DNA of 64,000 nucleotides from Paenibacillus sp. 1011MAR3C5 (GTDB lineage: Bacteria; Bacillota; Bacilli; Paenibacillales; Paenibacillaceae), in contig NZ_QZCF01000011.1 in assembly GCF_003591485.1 (NCBI RefSeq), positions 92,080-156,079 of the forward strand. The letters are read 5' to 3'. Below the pieces are notes generated by a model. That model made no database searches. It worked only from the letters and a program-made list of their open reading frames with translations, and was not told where the DNA came from. Positions 25,948 through 33,510 of the stretch are shown here, piece after piece. The position numbers and the translations under genes were made by a program. Positions within the stretch are counted from its first letter, which is position 1; the number at the start of each line of letters is the position of its first letter.

Positions 25948-26691
25948 ATGGAACAATCATTAGTTGGCAAAGTGGCTCTCGTTACAGGCGCATCAAGAGG
26001 CATGGGGAGACAGATCGCCGAGGATCTGGCGCAGCATGGCGCCAAGGTCGTTGTGAATTATTCAAGCAGCCCGGCCAAGGCGGAGGAAGTTGTAGCGGGT
26101 ATTGCGCAGCGCGGCGGCGAGGCGATCGCTATTCAAGCGGACATCAGCCAGGTAATGGAGGTTGAGCGCTTGTTCCGGGAGACGCTGGACGCGTTTGGGC
26201 AGGTTGATATATTGGTTAATAACGCGGGTGTTATGGTGACGAAGCCGCTGCTTCAAACGACTGAAGAAGACTTTGACAAGCAATTTGCTATCAATGTGAA
26301 AGGGACGTTCTTTGCAATCCAGCAAGCGGCGAAGCATATGGGCGAGGGCGGTCGCATTATCAACTTCTCTACTTCGGTGGCGGGTCACATGTTCCCGGCT
26401 TACAGCACTTATGCAGGCACGAAGGGCGCTGTCGAGCAGTTTACGCGTCAGCTTGCCAAGGAGCTGGGACCTAAAGGCATAACAATCAATGCTGTGGCGC
26501 CAGGCCCAGTGAGCACGGAGCTGTTCACCGTAGGCAAGTCGGAGGAGCAGATCAAGGCGATCGGCAGCATGAATGCTTTCGGACGTATCGGCGAGCCGGA
26601 GGATATCTCCGAAATCGTCCTGTTCCTTGCGAGCGAGCAGTCGCGCTGGGTGACAGGGCAGACGCTTCGCGCTAACGGCGGATTTATTTAA
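25948..26691 (+). CDS. Short-chain dehydrogenase/reductase (SDR), FabG-like
   Basis: The 247-residue protein is a classical SDR: the cofactor motif TGASRGMGRQIA, NNAGVMV, and the catalytic YxxxK as Tyr-Ala-Gly-Thr-Lys in STYAGTKGAVEQF, with a Ser in INFSTSVAG. The VVNYSSS region after beta-2 is consistent with NADP(H) preference. The frame opens at 25903, but ATG 25948, with a GGCGGG purine stretch upstream, gives the conserved N-terminus. It is cytoplasmic. It is probably induced through the TetR regulator upstream; substrate unknown. The family call is firm. Confidence 0.88.
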   Translation: MEQSLVGKVALVTGASRGMGRQIAEDLAQHGAKVVVNYSSSPAKAEEVVAGIAQRGGEAIAIQADISQVMEVERLFRETLDAFGQVDILVNNAGVMVTKPLLQTTEEDFDKQFAINVKGTFFAIQQAAKHMGEGGRIINFSTSVAGHMFPAYSTYAGTKGAVEQFTRQLAKELGPKGITINAVAPGPVSTELFTVGKSEEQIKAIGSMNAFGRIGEPEDISEIVLFLASEQSRWVTGQTLRANGGFI

Positions 26692-26723
26692 TAGCATGAA
26701 TGGTTTATCGGATAAGTGACAGA

Positions 26724-26755
26724 GGAGCCGGACCCGGAGGTCCGGCCTTTTGGTT
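26724..26755 (+). terminator. Terminator of the SDR gene
   Basis: The stem GCCGGAC (26727-26733) / GTCCGGC (26740-26746) is followed by CTTTTGGTTT. The U-tract is interrupted but the stem is strong. Confidence 0.7.
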
Positions 26756-26969
26756 TGAACCGGATCACTTACAGGTCTCATTCGCGTCTGTTACCCTGCC
26801 GTGTCAAGAAAGGAGTTAAGATAAGAGGGAAGGACTGACTGACTCAGATCGGTGCGGCATCGACAATGGAACAATATTTTGTGAATGGATATAGATACTG
26901 ATAGGAATCGGCAATGGCAGTCGTATTAGCTTGTAGGAACAACCACTTAAGCAAAGGAGGGCAGACAGG

Positions 26970-27506
26970 GTGAGCATATCGGAGGATAACGTAGTGAAGC
27001 ACATTAAGAAACGCAACGAAAGCGCGCTGGCATTCATCGTCAGGACATATGGAGGGTTGCTGGCGGCGATTATTAAGCGGCATGTGCAGTTCAATGAGCA
27101 AGAGTACGAAGAGTGTCTGGACGATGTGCTCCTTGCGGTCTGGCATCATATCGACTCGTTCGATGAGGAAAGGAATACGTTCAAGCAATGGATTGCGGCC
27201 ATTGCGAAGCACCGCGCCATTGATTATCAGCGTCGAATGTCGAGAAGAAGGCAGCATGTGGTGCCGGCAGACATCACAGATGAACTGTACTACAAGCAGC
27301 CTGTATCCATGTCATCGCATGATGTAGAGGATGTGCTGGAGCAATTATCGGATACGGAACGGGCTGTGTTCGAAAAATATTATCTCGAAGGCGTGCCTTC
27401 GCGCGAGATGGCGCAGCAGTTGAACGTGAAAGAATCATGGATTCATAACAAGCTGTCGCGGGGACGCAGCAAGCTAAGGGACATATTGATTCCGAGGAAG
27501 GTGTAA
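26970..27506 (+). CDS. ECF-type RNA polymerase sigma factor (sigma-70 family)
   Basis: The 178-residue protein has sigma region 2 (about residues 5-80: ESALAFIVRTYGGLLAAII, NTFKQWIAAIAKHRAIDYQRR) and region 4 (about 115-170: LEQLSDTERAVFEKYYLEG, PSREMAQQLNVKESWIHNKLSRGRSKLR). This is the compact architecture of ECF sigma factors, which redirect RNA polymerase upon extracytoplasmic signals. It starts at GTG 26970 behind AAAGGAGG (26953-26960). The anti-sigma gene follows 4 bases later. Target promoters not identified; I saw no clear AAC/CGT-type promoter with correct spacing upstream. Confidence 0.9.
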   Translation: MSISEDNVVKHIKKRNESALAFIVRTYGGLLAAIIKRHVQFNEQEYEECLDDVLLAVWHHIDSFDEERNTFKQWIAAIAKHRAIDYQRRMSRRRQHVVPADITDELYYKQPVSMSSHDVEDVLEQLSDTERAVFEKYYLEGVPSREMAQQLNVKESWIHNKLSRGRSKLRDILIPRKV

Positions 27507-27510
27507 AGGG

Positions 27511-28509
27511 ATGTCGATCTATCGCGATTTGAATGAGATGAGACTGGACGTATCGCAGTATGAGGAGGAGTCTCTGTCCGATATTGAACAGAAGCATTGG
27601 GTGAACCGTGTCAAAAATAAGCTGGGCCGCCGCAGCATGATGGCTGCGAGAAGATGGGTTGGTTTCGCCGCGGTATTGGTTTTGGCGATGGGTGTGACGC
27701 TGTCTTATGGGAAGCTGACGCTTGCCAAGATCCCGGCAACGGCAGGCCAGATCGAACGATTCATCCATAGCGAGAATCCTCCGGATTATTCCGCTTACAA
27801 GACTATCATTGGCGAATCTGCCGAGAATGCGTACGGCAAGCTGACGCTGAACGAAGTGCTCGTCGATTCCGATCGACTGCTCATCAGCTCGACCTTCGAG
27901 CCGGCAAAGGGAGTCGACTTCAACTATCAGACACAGCTCAGGCCGAGCGTGCTGGTGAACGGAGAGGATCTTCAGCTTACGAGAGGCTCGCAGTCGGTTA
28001 GGGTGGTGGAAGGCATGTACACCGTCTATGGAGATATTAACGTAGGGGAGCTCCCGCGAGACGGGCGGCCGCTCCAGTTGGCTATCACCTACGATCGGAT
28101 CATTGGAAGTGGCGAGCATGAGATCACAGGCAAGCCAATCGAGGAGCCCTGGGTATTTCATGTGGAGGTGTCTACGAGCGAGCTTAACGCTGCCATAACA
28201 GCCATTGAATTGAATGAAACGATACCGCTTCTTCATGGAGAGGCCGTCACGATCGATAGTGCGATCCTGTCGCCGATATCGACGCTGATTTATTTTGACG
28301 CGGCGGAGGCATCGGATTCACTAAGGTTGAAGCTTGTCTCGGACAGCGGTCAAGAGATTCTGGAATCGGAAGGTTATATCTCGGATGAACCGGGAGAGAG
28401 GTCGTATATTCGATTCCGTTCAATTGATGTAGGGCAAGAGTCGTATCGCATCGTTCCGATCGGCTTTGACGATCGTCAGGAGCTCGGGCAGGGCGTTCAG
28501 ATTCCATAG
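27511..28509 (+). CDS. Membrane-bound anti-sigma factor, DUF4179-like
   Basis: The 332-residue protein has a charged N-terminal cytoplasmic segment (about 1-46), one membrane helix (about 47-66, VGFAAVLVLAMGVTLSYG) and a large extracytoplasmic domain rich in beta strands. This matches the DUF4179 anti-sigma type that is co-transcribed with an ECF sigma. It would sequester the sigma factor made by the preceding gene until an envelope signal is received. It starts at ATG 27511 in AAAGGGATG, immediately after the sigma stop. The sensing signal is unknown. Confidence 0.82.
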   Translation: MSIYRDLNEMRLDVSQYEEESLSDIEQKHWVNRVKNKLGRRSMMAARRWVGFAAVLVLAMGVTLSYGKLTLAKIPATAGQIERFIHSENPPDYSAYKTIIGESAENAYGKLTLNEVLVDSDRLLISSTFEPAKGVDFNYQTQLRPSVLVNGEDLQLTRGSQSVRVVEGMYTVYGDINVGELPRDGRPLQLAITYDRIIGSGEHEITGKPIEEPWVFHVEVSTSELNAAITAIELNETIPLLHGEAVTIDSAILSPISTLIYFDAAEASDSLRLKLVSDSGQEILESEGYISDEPGERSYIRFRSIDVGQESYRIVPIGFDDRQELGQGVQIP

Positions 28510-28516
28510 GTTAAAA

Positions 28517-28555
28517 AAAGGATGGCGCGGACCTTGAAGGCCGTGCCATCCTTTC
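28517..28555. terminator. Bidirectional terminator
   Basis: A long stem (AAAGGATGGC with its complement GCCATCCTTT, plus inner pairs around TTGAA) separates the convergent anti-sigma and DUF3231 genes. The A-run at 28513-28519 gives a strong T tract on the minus strand; on the plus strand the tract is weak. Confidence 0.85.
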
Positions 28556-28561
28556 CGCTTG

Positions 28562-29080
28562 CTATGCTTCTACCGCTTCCGGACGTTTAATTTGAAGAGG
28601 AGGGGGGACGAGCCAGCCCTTTTCTTTGCTGATGCGAAGTATTTTTAGACCATTGGCCATTTTGGTTGCATGGTACTTCGCGAACAACGCACCAACATCC
28701 TCACGGATGGACTTGCCCATAATCTGGCTGCAGGCTACAAGCCCGGCCGCATTATCGGCTGCTACCATAGGAGCGATCTCATTGTCAGCGAATCGCGCGC
28801 CTGCAGGGATATCCTCCAGCCTTGCTTCAGGTCTCGAAGGCAGAGCTGGGGGAGGAGCAATGCCGTTTTCTTTTAAAATCTCATCACATTCTTCGGCCTC
28901 AAGCTTGGCTTGATCAATCGTCTGGTCGAGATATTTTTTTAAATCCCCATCGCCCGCGTGGAGTTTAAGGGCGCTATTGACCGAGATACAGCCCTTGGCA
29001 ACCATAGAAAATTGCCAGATATCGTAGATCTCGCCGTAATGAAGAGGATTGTCCTTCGGATTTCCTGTTAAAATGCCCAT
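28562..29080 (-). CDS. DUF3231 family protein
   Basis: The 172-residue protein matches the DUF3231 pattern from its first residues (MGILTGNPKDNPLHYGEIYD), with HAGDGDLKKYLDQ, ENGIAPPPALPSRPEA, GLVACSQIMGKSIREDVG and a closing KEKGWLVPPPL. The family is common in Bacillales, usually as coat- or sporulation-associated proteins; its biochemical role is unknown. SD AAGGAG is well placed. The CotF-type gene lies 35 bases upstream on the same strand, so the pair is probably one sporulation-controlled operon. Confidence 0.85.
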   Translation of the reverse strand: MGILTGNPKDNPLHYGEIYDIWQFSMVAKGCISVNSALKLHAGDGDLKKYLDQTIDQAKLEAEECDEILKENGIAPPPALPSRPEARLEDIPAGARFADNEIAPMVAADNAAGLVACSQIMGKSIREDVGALFAKYHATKMANGLKILRISKEKGWLVPPPLQIKRPEAVEA

Positions 29081-29115
29081 GTTGACTTCTCCTTATTTGC
29101 CTATTTTTTGCTGTG

Positions 29116-29736
29116 TTATTGAGTCATAGTAGGGTATGTCATAGTCGCCGTTCTTTGATAGTAGCCCGGCGCACCCATTGCGTTCGCATTTGCAGGCTGG
29201 TAATGATTCAATACTGTATTGGTCGTCATTTCCTTCATCGTTGGAACCTGATAATATCCAGCCTGGTTCATGTATTGCCAGACTTCGTAGGCTTGCTCGG
29301 AGCAATTCACCGCGCCTTGCTGCATCATGGACCGCAGCTGCGGGTTAGCGCATTCCAAGGCAGCAATGATCTTCATCGATGCGGAAGACTTGTGTAGTCC
29401 AAGCAATGCACAAGCAACATCTCTGTCATCAATTTGATTCGCAGATGCATTCGGGCTTGCAGGAGCCGGATGATCCAGACCGTATGTCGGTGTGAAGTTT
29501 TTGGATGCTGCATAAGGCGAGCCTGGAGTGGCGCCTTGTCCAGACAGGTGTTGTACAGCTTGAACGCAGCGGTTATATTCATCAATCGTGAATTGAAGCT
29601 GCTTGTCCATAATTTGAGTAAGCTGCGGATCCTTGGCGTGCGGTCGATACAGTTGCATCGTGTTGATACCCGTAATTGTGGCCGACAATACTTCATGTAC
29701 TTCCATTGTTTCATGAGCGCCCAAATGTGCTGCCAA
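29116..29736 (-). CDS. cotF: Spore coat protein, CotF family
   Basis: The 206-residue protein has a coat F-type helical domain: HEVLSATITGINTMQLYRPHAKDPQL at the N-terminus, and DRDVACALLGLHKSSASMKIIAALECANP in the second half, followed by a Gln/Tyr/Asn-rich tail (QYMNQAGYYQVP, YYQRTATMTYPTMTQ) typical of coat proteins. It starts at TTG 29736 with GAGGAGGA six nucleotides before. A 12-bp palindrome, GCCTATATAGGC, lies upstream at 29781-29792. The protein is expected in the spore coat or its precursor layers. The family call is good; the specific name is by similarity only. Confidence 0.8.
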   Translation of the reverse strand: MAAHLGAHETMEVHEVLSATITGINTMQLYRPHAKDPQLTQIMDKQLQFTIDEYNRCVQAVQHLSGQGATPGSPYAASKNFTPTYGLDHPAPASPNASANQIDDRDVACALLGLHKSSASMKIIAALECANPQLRSMMQQGAVNCSEQAYEVWQYMNQAGYYQVPTMKEMTTNTVLNHYQPANANAMGAPGYYQRTATMTYPTMTQ

Positions 29737-29823
29737 AATAGTTCCTCCTCAAGGGTTGAAGTGTACATCGTGTTTAAATTGCCTATATAGGCTGTTAAAT
29801 ATGCAAAGCTAAGGGAACTTGTT

Positions 29824-31512
29824 CTAAACCTCGATAATGATAGGGAGAATCATCGGTCTTCTTTTTGTTTTCGCATAGAGGAACGATCCGACCGAGTCTT
29901 TTGTTTTTGTCTTTAACAAGGACCATTTCCAGTCATTCCCTGATTCTTGAAGCTCTTCTATCGCGCGAATGACGATTCTGCTGACTTCGCCAAGCAGGCC
30001 TTCCGATTCCTTGACATACACGAAACCTCTCGAAATGACGTCCGGATCCGATAGCAGCGCGTTTTCCTGACGGCTTAGCGTGATGACGATGACGATAATG
30101 CCATCCTCGGACAGATGCTTGCGATCCCGCAGTACAATATTCCCCACATCGCCAATTCCGAATCCGTCAACTAACGTATTGCCTGCTGGTATTTGTCTGG
30201 TGCTGACTGCTTTGCCGCCGCTAATATCCAATACATCACCGTTTCTTAATATAAAAATATGCTCCCGTTCAACTCCGACATCTACGGCAAGCTGCCGATG
30301 CTGGTGAAGCATACGGTATTCTCCGTGGATGGGGACAAAATAAGTCGGCTTCATGAGGGTGAGCATCAGCTTCAGCTCTTCCTGGCTGCCATGCCCGGAT
30401 ACATGCATCCCGGTAGATCCGCTGCCGCCATGGATCACATGCGCCCCCAGCAAATACAGATGATCCAGCGTGCTGGCAACATTGCGTTCATTGCCGGGGA
30501 TCGGAGACGAAGCGAAGATGACGGTATCGCCGGGATCGATTGTGATCAAAGGATGTGTAGAGCTTGCCAGGCGAGACAAGGCTGCCATAGGCTCGCCTTG
30601 GCTGCCGGTGCATAATATTGCGATGCGATCGCGAGTGAACTGGCCGGCCTCCTTGGGCTCGATGAGCATGCCTTCCGGTACATCCAGATAGCCAAGCTCC
30701 TGGGAAACCCGGACGACATTCACCATGCTGCGCCCGAGCAACAGCAGTTTGCGGTCGGTTATGCGCGCAGCGTTGATTACCTGCTGCAGTCGGTTTACGT
30801 TGGAAGCGAAGGTAGTGAGAAAAATTTTATTTGTTGCTTTCTGGAAGGCTTCTTCGATTCTCTCTCCGACCAGCTTCTCGGATGGCGTGAATCCGGGACG
30901 CTCCGCATTGGTGCTCTCGGATAATAAGAGAAGCACACCGCGTTCGCCTATCCGGGCCATTTTATGCACATCGGGAAATTGCTTGTTGGCGGGGGAGAGG
31001 TCAAACTTGAAGTCTCCGGTATGAACAACTGTACCCTCTGGCGTATCTATGGCGATCCCTACGCAATCTGGAATACTGTGATTGGTGCGGAAAAAGGATA
31101 GCTTCATCGCTCCGAGCTCGACGATGCTGTCGGTTTTAATTATATGCAGCCCTTTATCGCTCAGGTTATGCTCCTTCAGCTTCCCCCTTATCAGGCCGAG
31201 CGTCAGCGGTGTTCCATATACCGGCATATCCAGCTGCTTCAATATGTATGGGATGGCCCCGATGTGATCCTCATGTCCATGAGTGATAATTAAACCGCGG
31301 ACCCGCTGCTTGTTCTCCAGCAAATACGTAATATCGGGAACGATGAGGTCGATGCCGAGCAGGCTCTCGTCCGGGAATTTGGAGCCGCAGTCAATAACGA
31401 TGATATCGTCGTCATATTGCAAGACGTACATGTTTTTACCAATCTCGAATACGCCGCCTAGCGCGAACACGGACAGTTTTCCTGCATGTTGCGGTTTTTT
31501 ATGTTGATTCAT
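29824..31512 (-). CDS. rnj: Ribonuclease J
   Basis: The 562-residue protein is a metallo-beta-lactamase/beta-CASP RNase: the HxHxDH zinc motif at residues 78-83 (THGHEDH), NHSIPDCVG and GDFKFD, and the beta-CASP segments FLTTFASNVNRLQQV, CTGSQGEPMAALSRL and HVSGHGSQEEL, plus PIHGEYRMLHQH. RNase J has 5'-3' exonuclease and endonuclease activity in mRNA decay and rRNA maturation. The frame extends to GTG 31539, but GGAAGGA places the start at ATG 31512. It is isolated from the surrounding operons. Whether it is J1, J2 or an extra paralogue cannot be told here. Confidence 0.93.
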   Translation of the reverse strand: MNQHKKPQHAGKLSVFALGGVFEIGKNMYVLQYDDDIIVIDCGSKFPDESLLGIDLIVPDITYLLENKQRVRGLIITHGHEDHIGAIPYILKQLDMPVYGTPLTLGLIRGKLKEHNLSDKGLHIIKTDSIVELGAMKLSFFRTNHSIPDCVGIAIDTPEGTVVHTGDFKFDLSPANKQFPDVHKMARIGERGVLLLLSESTNAERPGFTPSEKLVGERIEEAFQKATNKIFLTTFASNVNRLQQVINAARITDRKLLLLGRSMVNVVRVSQELGYLDVPEGMLIEPKEAGQFTRDRIAILCTGSQGEPMAALSRLASSTHPLITIDPGDTVIFASSPIPGNERNVASTLDHLYLLGAHVIHGGSGSTGMHVSGHGSQEELKLMLTLMKPTYFVPIHGEYRMLHQHRQLAVDVGVEREHIFILRNGDVLDISGGKAVSTRQIPAGNTLVDGFGIGDVGNIVLRDRKHLSEDGIIVIVITLSRQENALLSDPDVISRGFVYVKESEGLLGEVSRIVIRAIEELQESGNDWKWSLLKTKTKDSVGSFLYAKTKRRPMILPIIIEV

Positions 31513-31741
31513 CTTATCCGTCCTTCCAGTAGAATCCACAATCGATATTCAGCATGCACTTGCGGTTTAGGTTACCTTTAATATTCGATTATTCGGTTAA
31601 TCTATTCACTAGCCGATCTTTATGCAGCTGTAAGGTTATGGAACCCTGTGATTAAACTAGTTATGTGAATGGAATAATGTTAAGATAGTGTTTAAAACTA
31701 AAGTGGGTAAAATGATGCATGCTGACCATTAACTATTTTTG

Positions 31742-31770
31742 CAACTTCTTGTCGAATTTTTCGTTATAAT
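31742..31770 (+). promoter_or_regulatory. Candidate leader promoter upstream of the exopolysaccharide operon
   Basis: TATAAT at 31765-31770 is a consensus -10. The only correctly spaced -35 is weak (CAACTT, 31742-31747, 17 nt). Transcription from here would meet the terminator at 31801-31830 after only about 50 nt. Confidence 0.4.
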
Positions 31771-31800
31771 AAGCATGTGGCACACAAAATGTATATATAG

Positions 31801-31830
31801 AACTCAGTCATTGTCAGACTGGGTTTTCTT
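31801..31830 (+). terminator. Terminator/attenuator in the leader of the exopolysaccharide operon
   Basis: AACTCAGTC (31801-31809) pairs with GACTGGGTT (31817-31825), and TTTCTT follows. It lies about 300 bases before the first gene, so it either ends a small transcript or attenuates the operon. Confidence 0.65.
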
Positions 31831-32124
31831 GTGATGGTCACAATTTATTCGAAGAGTCATTTACCAATAATATAAATACTAGAAACCTCTGGCATCATGA
31901 CAGTATTTAGGTTATATTGAGTACTGTACGTATTACTTTAAGACTACTACCATAACTAATGAACTAGTTTTTTGGCGAGATTCGTGCTTCTCAAGTCCTC
32001 TATGAATATATGTCTCTATGAATGTGGTCCATACTCCGCGCACTATGATCTGTTAGCGTTCACCTGGTTCCATTCGAAGCATGCGGCAATTAGTCTTGAA
32101 TTATGCATGAAGGGAGAAGGTGTC

Positions 32125-33510
32125 ATGAAATTAATTCTACTATCAGGCGGATCCGGCAAGCGTTTGTGGCCCCTATCTAATGACAATCGTTCCAAGCAGT
32201 TTATCAAAGTTATGCATAATGATAATGAAGGCGAAGGACCAACTTCAATGATTCAGAGGGTTTGGGCTTCGCTTCAGAAGATGGGATTGGCTGAGTCGGC
32301 TGTTATCGCTGCTAGTCAAGTTCAGGAAGAAGTGATTCAATCTCAATTAAATGGGGCTGCGCATCTTGTGCTGGAGCCTGTTAAACGTGATACATTTCCT
32401 GCGATAAGTTTAGCATCGACATATCTTTTTTCGAAAATGGGGGTTAATGAAGGCGAGATTGTTGTCGTGATGCCGGTTGACGTTGAGGCGGACGATAGCT
32501 TTTTTGAAGCTATTAAGCAGCTGGGCAAAGAGTTCGAAGAATCGGATTCCAACATCGGTTTGATTGGACTTAGACCAACAAGCCCCTCAGAGAAGTTTGG
32601 GTATATACTTCCCCGTAAGGGGCTTGCAGATTCGGGTATGCTTCAGATTGATCGATTTATTGAGAAGCCCGACTCTGCTGCAGCGGAAAGGTTAATTAAG
32701 CAAGGAGCTATGTGGAATTGTGGCGTGTTTGCATTCAGACTTGGCTATATGCTTGAATTGTTGCGTTCTAGTGGATGGTCCACCGACTATGAGAAGATGA
32801 TTGCTAACTATCATTTGATGCCTTCTATTAGTTTTGATTATGAAGTGGTGGAGAAAGAACAGAATGTGTCAGTGAAGCCGTATTCAGGCCGCTGGAATGA
32901 TCTGGGAACTTGGAATGAATGGACAAGCATGATGCCTCGGAGACTGAATGGCAAGGGAGTATTGAGCGAGGACAGTATCAATACTCATATCGTTAACGAG
33001 CTGCAAATCCCAGTCGTCGTTTTGGGAATACCGAATGCTGTAATTGCAGCGAGTCCCGACGGCATACTTGTATCGGACAAGGAGTCCAGTACGAAGCTCA
33101 AAGACGCGGTCAAATCGTTGTCTGCCCGACCCATGTATGAAGAAACGATCTACGGTTGGTACCGGGTTATGGATTGTGAGCGTAATGGATTGAATCAACA
33201 AGTTGTGACAAAACGAGTTCATGTATGGACAGGGAAGCATATCAGCTATCATGTGCACACTGGTCGAGATGAGATATGGACGATTATTGGCGGAAAGGCT
33301 GAAATTATGATAAACGGACGAAAATTTCAGGCCGGCGTCGGTGAAGTTATTCATATTGAATCGGGTATCCGGCATGCAATTCGGGCAATTGAAGCTGTCG
33401 ATTTAATTGAAGTTCAAATCGGAATGAATGTGAATGAAGACGATATCATACGATATGAGTTTGATTGGCAAGTAGGAGAGCAGCGAAAGAAAGGACGTAA
33501 GACCATATGA
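32125..33510 (+). CDS. manC: Mannose-1-phosphate guanylyltransferase/mannose-6-phosphate isomerase-like protein (type II)
   Basis: The 461-residue protein has an N-terminal nucleotidyltransferase domain with the pyrophosphorylase loop LLSGGSGKRLWPLS (residues 5-18), RFIEKP and the WNCGVFAF strand, and a C-terminal cupin domain (about 355-450: HVHTGRDEIWTIIGGKAEI) as in bifunctional ManC/AlgA enzymes. It would make GDP-mannose or a related activated sugar for the polysaccharide made by the next two genes. ATG 32125 has AGGGAG at suitable spacing; the upstream extension to 31972 lacks support. Its stop overlaps the next ATG (ATGA), so translation is coupled. The exact nucleotide and sugar are uncertain. 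Confidence 0.85.
   Translation: MKLILLSGGSGKRLWPLSNDNRSKQFIKVMHNDNEGEGPTSMIQRVWASLQKMGLAESAVIAASQVQEEVIQSQLNGAAHLVLEPVKRDTFPAISLASTYLFSKMGVNEGEIVVVMPVDVEADDSFFEAIKQLGKEFEESDSNIGLIGLRPTSPSEKFGYILPRKGLADSGMLQIDRFIEKPDSAAAERLIKQGAMWNCGVFAFRLGYMLELLRSSGWSTDYEKMIANYHLMPSISFDYEVVEKEQNVSVKPYSGRWNDLGTWNEWTSMMPRRLNGKGVLSEDSINTHIVNELQIPVVVLGIPNAVIAASPDGILVSDKESSTKLKDAVKSLSARPMYEETIYGWYRVMDCERNGLNQQVVTKRVHVWTGKHISYHVHTGRDEIWTIIGGKAEIMINGRKFQAGVGEVIHIESGIRHAIRAIEAVDLIEVQIGMNVNEDDIIRYEFDWQVGEQRKKGRKTI

Larger units (their letters stand above)
31513..32124. other. Long AT-rich divergent intergenic region with internal terminator
   Basis: About 610 bases separate rnj (minus) and the ManC-like gene (plus). 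They hold a -10-like TATAAT at 31765-31770, a compact terminator at 31801-31830 and about 290 bases of AT-rich leader beyond it. An ORF upstream of ATG 32125 stays open to 31972 but has no SD or family resemblance. No riboswitch class was recognised. Confidence 0.5.

Noticed and set aside
26756..26796. GAACC ... CGTC as an autoregulatory ECF promoter
   Set aside because: The spacing between the elements is about 23 nt, too long for the usual 16-17 nt of ECF promoters.
31972..32124. N-terminal extension of the ManC-like protein upstream of ATG 32125
   Set aside because: No SD precedes the upstream start. The nucleotidyltransferase domain begins immediately after 32125, where an SD is present.
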